This document shows, one piece after another, positions 21,608 to 27,460 of a stretch of 27,460 nt of DNA. The stretch lies in the NCBI GenBank assembly GCA_039714155.1, contig JBDLJX010000031.1, forward strand, positions 1 through 27,460. Reading direction: 5' to 3'. A model generated the notes under the pieces. That model searched no databases, had not been told where the DNA came from, and saw only the letters and a program-made list of their open reading frames with translations. Both the position numbers and the translations under genes were made by a program. How positions within the stretch are numbered: the stretch's first letter is position 1; each line of letters opens with the position of its first letter. Origin of the DNA: SZUA-186 sp039714155. GTDB taxonomy: Bacteria; Pseudomonadota; Gammaproteobacteria; UBA9214.

Positions 21608-23674
21608 GTGAACCATTATTCCCCGATTTACCTGGCACTCAGTATCACCGGCATGCTTGCCGGTAATACCGCAGTTGGCGGAGAACAAACCGACAAGATC
21701 ATCGTCACCGCTACACGTCTTGACCCGGATAACAGCCAGGCACGCGGCTATGTCACCATCATTACCGCCGAAGATATCCGCCGCAGTACCGCACGTACAC
21801 TGCCGGAACTGCTGGCCCGACAGGCCGGTGTGATAACACGCAGCCTGTTTGGCAACAACGGCAGCCGCGCGACGGTTGACATCCGCGGCTTTGGCGCGGC
21901 CTCGACACAGAACACCCTGCTGCTGCTCGACGGCCGGCGCCTGAATGATGTCGACCTGTCGGCCGTCGATTACAGTGCCATCCCGCTGGAAAGCATCGAG
22001 CGGATCGAGATTATCCGCAATGGCGGCTCGGTGCTCTACGGTGACGGCGCCGTCGGTGGCACTATCAATATCATCACCCGAATACCGGACAAGAGCGGCA
22101 CCACCGCCTTCGTCAAGGCCGGCGCCGGTAATCTGGATACGCGTCAGGTGGATGCCCACATCAGTCACAACAGCGGGCCACTTGCCATGTTCTTCGGTGC
22201 GCACGGCATCCGCAGCGATGGTTACCGCGACAACAATGACCTCAAGCAGCGCGCCCTCAACACCGACATTCGTTATAACCGCCGTAATGACGAACTGTTC
22301 CTGAAGGCTTACTGGGACGACCAGGATCTTGATCTGCCGGGCGTGCGCAACGTCAACCCGGGACTGGGTATCGACCAACCCGGTGACGACCGCAAGGGCA
22401 CCAATACACCGAAAGACTACGCCGACCAGCGCGGCTACTCGGTAACCAGCGGCTACTCACACTACTGGGATAGCGGCGCCGAGGCCATCCTTGACTTCGG
22501 TTACCGCAGCAAGAACCAGAAGGCCTTCTTTGACGATTATCTCTTTGGCGGCACGTTTGCCGACTACCTCGACACGGACCTGAAGACCTGGTCAGTCACA
22601 CCGCGCATCACCCTGCCACATGCGATTGCCGGCAAAACCGCACAGACCATCGCCGGCTTTGATTACTACCACAGTGATTACGATTCCGACCGTTCACTGA
22701 ATGAAAACACCAGTGACATGCCGATTCACCGTCTCGATATCGACCAGAAATCAATGGCGGGCTATGTGGACACCGTTGTCAGTCTGTCAGACACGCTGCA
22801 TTTCAATCTCGGCGGCCGTGTGCAACGGGTCGAACAGGATGGTCGGGACAAATTCGATCCGACGGCGCCGGGAGCCGCTGACAAGTTCGAAAGCAAGGCG
22901 CCTGGTTTCAACGACGACCATACCGAATATCTGCTGGAAGCCGGCATCGAGAAACAACTCATCCCCTCAACCGCTGTGTATGTGAAGGGTACCCGCAGTG
23001 CCCGCTTTGCTACCGTTGACGAGGTGTTCGAGCTTGACCCGGCAACATTCCAGCGCACCTTCTCGCCACTTGACCCGCAAATCGGCAAAGGTGCCGACCT
23101 TGGTATCAAATACCGGCAGGGCCGGCTGTTTGGCCAGGCAAATACCTATTACATGCGCTTTGATGACGAGATCCATTTCAACCCGATTACCTTCACCAAC
23201 GTCAATCTCGACCCGACCAGGCGCTATGGCATCGAACTCAGCGGCGGCATGACCTTGCTGAAGCAACTGGATATCCAGGCCAATTACACCTGGATGCGGT
23301 CAAAGTTCCGGGATGGCCCGTTTGACGGCAATGACGTGCCGCTGGTACCCCGCCACACGGCCAGCCTGATGACGACGTGGCGACAGTCGCCGGCAACCGA
23401 TATTACCGTGGCACTGAACTATGTCGCCAATCGCTACTTTGACAACGACCAGACCAATAATTTCGACGAGAAAATACCGTCCTACAAAACCGTCGATGTC
23501 ATGGCCAGCCATGTCTACCAGGACTACCGCTTCACGGCGAAGGTCAATAATCTGCTGGATGACAAGCATTTTGACTATGGCGTCAGCAGCACCTTTACCC
23601 CGGGGGTGTACAATGCCTATCCATTACCGGAACGTACCTTGCTGTTTACCGTCTCAAAAGACTTTGGCTCGTGA
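21608..23674 (+). CDS. btuB: BtuB, TonB-dependent cobalamin receptor
   Basis: A 688-residue TonB-dependent receptor. Signal peptide about 1-24 (IYLALSITGMLAG), TonB box DKIIVTATR (residues 29-37, like BtuB), plug domain from about 45 with TIIT-AEDIRRSTARTLPELL and VRGFG-like DIRGFGAAS, then LLLLDGRRLND and VLYGDGAVGGTINI; the rest is a 22-strand type barrel. The start is GTG at 21608 with GGGAGA six bases upstream, chosen because it opens the signal peptide; an upstream ATG lies in the riboswitch region. The cobalamin riboswitch upstream supports the cobalamin assignment. The terminal residues KDFGS do not end in Phe. It overlaps the TonB gene by four bases (GTGA). Confidence 0.94.
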   Translation: MNHYSPIYLALSITGMLAGNTAVGGEQTDKIIVTATRLDPDNSQARGYVTIITAEDIRRSTARTLPELLARQAGVITRSLFGNNGSRATVDIRGFGAASTQNTLLLLDGRRLNDVDLSAVDYSAIPLESIERIEIIRNGGSVLYGDGAVGGTINIITRIPDKSGTTAFVKAGAGNLDTRQVDAHISHNSGPLAMFFGAHGIRSDGYRDNNDLKQRALNTDIRYNRRNDELFLKAYWDDQDLDLPGVRNVNPGLGIDQPGDDRKGTNTPKDYADQRGYSVTSGYSHYWDSGAEAILDFGYRSKNQKAFFDDYLFGGTFADYLDTDLKTWSVTPRITLPHAIAGKTAQTIAGFDYYHSDYDSDRSLNENTSDMPIHRLDIDQKSMAGYVDTVVSLSDTLHFNLGGRVQRVEQDGRDKFDPTAPGAADKFESKAPGFNDDHTEYLLEAGIEKQLIPSTAVYVKGTRSARFATVDEVFELDPATFQRTFSPLDPQIGKGADLGIKYRQGRLFGQANTYYMRFDDEIHFNPITFTNVNLDPTRRYGIELSGGMTLLKQLDIQANYTWMRSKFRDGPFDGNDVPLVPRHTASLMTTWRQSPATDITVALNYVANRYFDNDQTNNFDEKIPSYKTVDVMASHVYQDYRFTAKVNNLLDDKHFDYGVSSTFTPGVYNAYPLPERTLLFTVSKDFGS

Positions 23675-24345
23675 ATCTGCCCGCACTGAAAATGACCTGT
23701 TGTATCGCGTTGTCTGCCGCCGCGCATGCCGGCCTGCTGCTGGTATCTGCACCGGAACTGCCAGCGCCTGGCAATAGCGGGCAGACAATCGAGCTGACCG
23801 TAACGGATTACGCCGGCAGTCGCAGTACAGCCGCGGTTACAGCCAGTGCTACTGCAGTTACAGTCAGTGCAACCGCTGATAACGTGGCGGTAACGGCCAC
23901 TGCCTTGACAGCGCCGCAGCCTACCCGCCAGCCGGTTGCCGCGACGGCACCGGCGATCATGGCAGCGGCAAGTGATGCCAGGCCGGAAGACACCGCTGGA
24001 CAACGTGTTACAACCGCGGCTGTCGCTGGCAGCCCGCTACCCTCGCAGCAGGAAACCGAAGTGCATCTGCGCCGCAGCATCCTGAAACTGTTTACCGAGC
24101 AACTTGATTACCCCAACATTGCCCGCCGCAAGGGCTGGCAAGGCATCGTTACCCTGGAACTGCATATTGAGCCGGATGGCCGGATATCGCGTCTGCACAT
24201 TGACCGCACATCCGGTTACCCGGTGCTTGACGAAGCTGCCATCAGGTCCCTGCAGCTTGCCAGCATCCCGCAGGCGGAACAGTGGCTGCATGGTCGCAGC
24301 ATGGACCTGCTGGTGCCGGTTGAATACCGGCTGGTGGGTGGCTGA
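23671..24345 (+). CDS. TonB-family energy transducer for the cobalamin receptor
   Basis: A 224-residue TonB protein. The membrane helix lies at about 8-26 and contains S-x3-H (Ser15, His19), the motif that contacts ExbB/ExbD. The C-terminal TonB domain (about 140-222) has YPNIARRKGWQGIVTLELHI and PDGRISRLHIDRTSGYPVLD. The linker (about 55-130) is a low-complexity Ala, Thr, Val and Ser stretch (TASATAVTVSATADNVAVTA) instead of the usual Pro-Glu and Pro-Lys repeats, so it would be flexible and not rod-like. The GTG start overlaps the btuB stop, so it should be made together with its receptor. No exbB or exbD is in the window; it must use shared ones. Confidence 0.9.
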   Translation: MNLPALKMTCCIALSAAAHAGLLLVSAPELPAPGNSGQTIELTVTDYAGSRSTAAVTASATAVTVSATADNVAVTATALTAPQPTRQPVAATAPAIMAAASDARPEDTAGQRVTTAAVAGSPLPSQQETEVHLRRSILKLFTEQLDYPNIARRKGWQGIVTLELHIEPDGRISRLHIDRTSGYPVLDEAAIRSLQLASIPQAEQWLHGRSMDLLVPVEYRLVGG

Positions 24346-24346
24346 T

Positions 24347-24898
24347 ATGGGTAACCGGCTGTCAAGGATCTATACCCGCACCGGCGATGACGGCACCACC
24401 GGTCTGACCGATGGCTCGCGTGTGGCCAAGGACGATACGCGTATCGAAGCCATCGGTGCAGTGGATGAACTGAACAGCGCCGTTGGCATGCTGTTGTGCG
24501 AAGCAGTACCGGGAACCGTCCATGATTGTCTGACCGACATCCAGCACCGGCTGTTTGATATTGGCGGTGAACTGAGTATTCCCGGACACAGCATGCTGAC
24601 AGACGACCGGGTTACACAACTGGAACAGCTACTGGACGAGCTGAACAGCGATCTGCCGCCGCTGAAGGAATTCATTCTGCCCGGCGGTACACACGCCGCC
24701 GCCCTGTGCCACAATGCCCGTGCAATCTGCCGGCGCGCCGAACGCCGCCTGTGCAGCCTGGCTAAAGCCACCACCATCAACCCGGTGTCAGCCCGCTACC
24801 TGAATCGCCTCTCCGATTTACTGTTTGTCATGGCACGGTACCTGAACCGCGAGGCCGGGGTAGCGGATATTTTCTGGCAGCATGAACGGAAGACGTGA
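24347..24898 (+). CDS. pduO: PduO-type cob(I)alamin adenosyltransferase
   Basis: A 183-residue all-alpha enzyme. The N-terminal ATP-binding motif YTRTGDDGTTGL (residues 9-20), followed by KDDTRIEAIGAVDELNSAVG and the helix end NPVSARYLNRLSDLLFVMAR, identifies the PduO-type adenosyltransferase, which transfers the adenosyl group of ATP to cob(I)alamin to make adenosylcobalamin. It starts one base after the TonB stop and belongs to the riboswitch-controlled btuB transcript. Its own product, adenosylcobalamin, is the likely riboswitch ligand, giving feedback. The last codons lie in the first arm of the GTGARRC repeats at 24895. Confidence 0.94.
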   Translation: MGNRLSRIYTRTGDDGTTGLTDGSRVAKDDTRIEAIGAVDELNSAVGMLLCEAVPGTVHDCLTDIQHRLFDIGGELSIPGHSMLTDDRVTQLEQLLDELNSDLPPLKEFILPGGTHAAALCHNARAICRRAERRLCSLAKATTINPVSARYLNRLSDLLFVMARYLNREAGVADIFWQHERKT

Positions 24899-24965
24899 GA
24901 CGTGAAGCGTGAAAGGTGAAGCGTGAGGTATAATCACGTCTCACGCTTTACGTCTCACGCCTCAC
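24895..24965. repeat. Inverted arrays of GTGARRC units between convergent genes
   Basis: The left arm (24895-24927) is a tandem of GTGAGAC / GTGAAGC-like 8-10-bp units, followed by GTATAAT and a right arm (24935-24965) of the complementary CACGTCTCACGC / CTTTACGTCTCAC units. The arms can pair imperfectly. The stop codons of pduO (24896-24898) and of btuF (24962-24964) both lie inside the arms. A convergent, bidirectional transcription end is likely. Confidence 0.7.
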
Positions 24966-25861
24966 CTCTCCTGTCGTACCGAATCCAGTAATCCACACAG
25001 CCGCTCAGCCCCGGCCAGGATCCGCGGCGTATGGCGCACCAGCAATTCCCGCGGGATACTGTAGACATACCCCTGCCTGACAGCCGCCATCTCCGGCCAG
25101 CGCTGCCAGTACGCCATCAGATCTGCTGCATCGGTTGAATCACTGCCGGCAATGATCACTTGCGGATCCCGTTGCAGGACCGCCTCCAGGCCTACCGGCG
25201 ATGCCAGCCCGGACAGATCGGCAAACACGTTGCTGCCACCACACAGGCGTATAACATCACTGATCAGGTGGGCATCATTGACCGTCATGAGCGGCCGGTC
25301 CCAGATCTGGTAAAACACGCTGACAGTGCTTTTGCCGGAGTTGCGCTGCAACAATTGCCGGTGGCGTAAATTGAACCGGTCAGCCGCGGCATTGGCGGCA
25401 AGCTCTGTACCGGCCAGTTGGCCGAAACGCCGCAGGCTGGCCGGGATATCAGCCAGCACACGAGGTTCGGAAACGAATACCGGGATACCCAGCTGCCGCA
25501 AGCGGGCAACCTGGCCGGCCGGGTTGCCACTGCCCCAGGCAATGACCAGATCAGGTTGCAGTGCAATCACCGCTTCGAGATCAATGCCACTACCGCCACC
25601 AATACGTGGCAATAACGCAGCCGCCGCCGGGTAATCGCTGAACTCGGCAACAGCAACGATGGCATCAGCGGCGCCGGCAGCAAACAACAGTTCCGTGATA
25701 TGTGGTGCCAGACTGATGATCCGGTCAGCCGGTTGCGACAGGCTGACCCTCGTACCTGTGTCATCCGTCACCTTGACCGCAGCCGGCAGACCGATGCTGG
25801 GCAGCAGCCACAACAACAGGATGCCGGTCAGGTGGCAGGCTGCGGAATGTGACAGGTTCAT
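24962..25861 (-). CDS. btuF: BtuF, periplasmic cobalamin-binding protein
   Basis: A 299-residue substrate-binding protein of the FecB/BtuF (cluster A-II) type. Signal peptide about 1-27 (LTGILLLWLLPSIGLPA); the mature protein opens VKVTDDTGTRVSL and RIISLAPHITELLFAAGA, then FSDYP, LEAVIALQPDLVIAW and VFYQIWDRPLMTVNDAHLI, all typical. Start is ATG at 25861, which opens the signal peptide; longer forms have no basis. It captures cobalamin from BtuB and delivers it to BtuCD. It is convergent to the btuB-tonB-pduO transcript and not downstream of a riboswitch that I can see, so its regulation may differ from that of btuB. Confidence 0.92.
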   Translation of the reverse strand: MNLSHSAACHLTGILLLWLLPSIGLPAAVKVTDDTGTRVSLSQPADRIISLAPHITELLFAAGAADAIVAVAEFSDYPAAAALLPRIGGGSGIDLEAVIALQPDLVIAWGSGNPAGQVARLRQLGIPVFVSEPRVLADIPASLRRFGQLAGTELAANAAADRFNLRHRQLLQRNSGKSTVSVFYQIWDRPLMTVNDAHLISDVIRLCGGSNVFADLSGLASPVGLEAVLQRDPQVIIAGSDSTDAADLMAYWQRWPEMAAVRQGYVYSIPRELLVRHTPRILAGAERLCGLLDSVRQER

Positions 25862-25939
25862 ATCAATCGATCGGGACAGGCACGTCAATACGCTATACTC
25901 GCGCGTCAGCCTGCATGTTACAGGAAAGAGACCATTACG

Positions 25940-26707
25940 ATGAAAACACCCGTAGTCCTTGTCGGCGTCGGCGAAATGGGGGGTGTCTTTGCCCGCGGTT
26001 TTCTGCGTGCCGGCTACCCGGTGTACCCGGTAACACGGCAAACCGGCCTGGCCGAGGCGGCACGCCAGGTTCCATCACCACAGCTGGTACTGGTTGCCGT
26101 TGGCGAGAACGACCTGCACAGTGTGCTCGAACAGCTGCCACCACCGTGGTTCCAGCGCATCGGCCTGCTTCAAAATGAACTGTTGCCCGCTGACTGGAAA
26201 CAATACGGTTTTGCCCAGCCGACTGTCATCTCCGTGTGGTTTGAAAAAAAGAAGGGCCAGGATGTCAAGGTACTCATCCCCTCCCCGGCCTTCGGGCCAC
26301 AGGCGCAACTACTCAGGGAAGCACTGGGCAGCATTGAAATACCGGTTCGCATTCTCGCTGACAGCACGGAATTGCTGTTCGAACTGGTCGTCAAGAATGT
26401 TTATATCGTCACCACCAACTGCGCCGGGCTGGTAACCGGCGGCAGCGTCAGCGAGCTGTGGGCCAACCACCGGGAACTGGCCGGGGCCGTGGCACAGGAA
26501 GTAATACAGATACAGGAGTCACTCACCAGCCAGACCTTTGATGCCGACGCACTGATCAAGGCGATGCTGGTCGCTTTTGAGGGTGACCCGGAGCATGGCT
26601 GTACGGGGCGCAGCGCCCCGGCGCGCCTGGCACGGGCCATTCAGCAGGCCGATGCGGCTGGACTGGATGTGCCGCGGCTACGGGAAATTTCGGCGAATAT
26701 CACTTAA
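25940..26707 (+). CDS. NAD(P)-binding Rossmann protein, ketopantoate-reductase-like
   Basis: A 255-residue protein with a dinucleotide-binding start, VVLVGVGEMGGVFARGFLRAGY, having the GxGxxG fingerprint at residues 8-13 (GVGEMG). The remainder (LVAVGENDLHSVLEQLP, LLQNELLP, ISVWFEKKKG, ELLFELVVKNVYIV) parallels the PanE/ApbA-type two-domain reductases, but the C-terminal catalytic residues are not obvious to me. It is divergent from btuF with a gap of 78 bases. It may reduce a keto acid, or a function unrelated to the cobalamin genes is equally possible. ATG start with AGGAAAGAG upstream. A TATACT at 25894-25899 could be its -10. Confidence 0.65.
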   Translation: MKTPVVLVGVGEMGGVFARGFLRAGYPVYPVTRQTGLAEAARQVPSPQLVLVAVGENDLHSVLEQLPPPWFQRIGLLQNELLPADWKQYGFAQPTVISVWFEKKKGQDVKVLIPSPAFGPQAQLLREALGSIEIPVRILADSTELLFELVVKNVYIVTTNCAGLVTGGSVSELWANHRELAGAVAQEVIQIQESLTSQTFDADALIKAMLVAFEGDPEHGCTGRSAPARLARAIQQADAAGLDVPRLREISANIT

Positions 26708-26846
26708 CGAAGGACGGCCAGAGGATTAAACTGCATATTCAGGTTCTATCAACTATTCTTACCCCTGCGGCATTCACGTCGTGCCACTTGCAGGATGTGG
26801 GGTGCCTGTAATTACAACACCCGGAAACCATAAGGAGGCTGTACGT

Positions 26847-27422
26847 ATGACGACCGACGAACTCAATAGCTGGTTTGATAAACGCTTTGAAGAGAAGATG
26901 GCGGAAGGCAGTGGCGGTACACCACGACTCTCGGTCATGGTCACCAAGGGCACCCTGGACTGGGCCTACCCGCCGTTCATTGTCGCCTCAACCGCGGCCG
27001 CCATGGGCTGGGATGCCACCCTGTTTTTTACCTTTTACGGCCTGGCCCTGCTGAAAAAAGACCTGAAACCGGCCATTAGCCCGCTGGGCAACCCGGCCAT
27101 GCCGATGAAAATGCCGTTTGGCCCGAAATGGTTCCAGGGTATCAACTGGAACATGCCCAACCTGCTGATGGCCGGTGTCCCCGGGTTTGAATCCATGGCC
27201 ACCACCTTTATGAAGATGACAGTCAAGAACCATGGCATTGCCACGATCCCGGAATTGCGTGACCTGTGTATCGAGGCAGAGGTCAAGCTGGTAGCCTGCC
27301 AGATGACCGTTGACCTGTTTGGCTGGAAAAAAGAGGAATTCATACCGGAAATTTCGGAATGGGCCGGTGCAGCCACCTACCTTACCAATGCCAAGGGTGC
27401 CGACATCACGCTGTTTATTTAA
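26847..27422 (+). CDS. DsrE2-like sulfur-trafficking protein (DsrE/F superfamily)
   Basis: A 191-residue protein of the DsrE/DsrF superfamily, closest to DsrE2-like proteins. The first hydrophobic segments (DWAYPPFIVASTAAAMGWDATLFFTFYGLALL) are the family's characteristic start, and the second half has a conserved-type Cys (Cys151 in KLVACQMTVDLFGW) with an additional Cys141. DsrE2 proteins are thought to be membrane-associated sulfurtransferases that work beside TusA and rhodanese in sulfur oxidation. Those partners are not seen to the left and the window ends 38 bases after the stop. The ATG at 26847 is preferred because TAAGGAGG lies eight bases upstream; an earlier ATG adds a non-conserved 22 residues. 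Confidence 0.85.
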   Translation: MTTDELNSWFDKRFEEKMAEGSGGTPRLSVMVTKGTLDWAYPPFIVASTAAAMGWDATLFFTFYGLALLKKDLKPAISPLGNPAMPMKMPFGPKWFQGINWNMPNLLMAGVPGFESMATTFMKMTVKNHGIATIPELRDLCIEAEVKLVACQMTVDLFGWKKEEFIPEISEWAGAATYLTNAKGADITLFI

Positions 27423-27453
27423 ATCCCTGTCATAGCTGCCCCACATATAAACC

Positions 27454-27460
27454 GTAGGAG
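27454..27460. repeat. Left edge of another GTAGGAG repeat
   Basis: The last seven bases of the window, GTAGGAG, 31 bases after the DsrE2 stop, match the outer edge of the palindrome at 21205. The remaining part is outside the window. Confidence 0.4.

Noticed and set aside
21418..21666. Small open frame inside the riboswitch and btuB leader
   Set aside because: It lies in the structured riboswitch RNA and lacks a ribosome site.
21539..22378. Long minus-strand open frame opposite btuB
   Set aside because: The btuB plug-domain motifs occupy the other strand; the antisense frame is a by-product of high GC content.
24104..24346. Upstream extension of the adenosyltransferase frame into the TonB gene
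   Set aside because: This is the shadow of TonB; the ATG at 24347 starts the conserved enzyme directly.
25862..26041. 60-residue N-terminal extension of BtuF
   Set aside because: It runs antisense to the reductase-like gene start and precedes the signal peptide, which must be N-terminal.

Overview
The window (about 27.5 kb, high GC, dense genes with short spacers) looks like chromosomal DNA of a gammaproteobacterium. The pointers are YggX, a GAF-containing PtsP next to RppH, HemJ, an ErpA-like A-type Fe-S carrier, a Fur box, and GTAGGAG-type and CCACGGAA-type intergenic repeats. A DsrE2-like protein at the right end and a di-haem peroxidase would fit a respiratory, possibly sulfur-metabolising, organism, but this is inference. 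No rRNA, tRNA, transposase, phage or CRISPR feature was seen.

Left part (1-5.0 kb): a cut membrane-protein gene, a small acidic lipoprotein with its terminator, a DUF4126 membrane protein translationally coupled to a TlpA-like thioredoxin, hemJ, yggX, and a convergent pair in which an A-type Fe-S carrier overlaps or abuts an ATP-grasp enzyme.

Iron/flavin block (5.0-7.9 kb): a clear Fur box over the -35 of a promoter drives an OprP-like porin, followed by a coupled pair, a secreted FMN-binding protein with a flavinylation motif and a PepSY-type membrane protein. This reads as an envelope iron-reduction or iron-uptake module.

Unknown block (8.2-13.3 kb): a P-loop NTPase, a half-size ABC transporter, a cytoplasmic alpha/beta hydrolase and a second OprP-like porin run head to tail in one direction. 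I do not recognise this combination; it is the best candidate for an undescribed pathway.

Middle (13.3-18.2 kb): a di-haem cytochrome c peroxidase, then rppH-ptsP (the nitrogen-PTS enzyme I) on the minus strand and a SerB-like HAD phosphatase on the plus strand.

Cobalamin block (18.2-25.9 kb): btuC-btuD, a CgeB-like glycosyltransferase, a strong promoter and cobalamin riboswitch, btuB, its own TonB, a PduO-type adenosyltransferase, and convergently btuF. Together these cover outer-membrane capture, energisation, inner-membrane import and conversion to adenosylcobalamin. The right end carries a Rossmann-fold reductase-like gene and dsrE2.

Intergenic repeats are a notable feature: three copies of a 137-bp hairpin element, a 218-bp element with perfect 22-bp terminal inverted repeats, and a 60-bp GTAGGAG palindrome whose edge abuts the riboswitch promoter.
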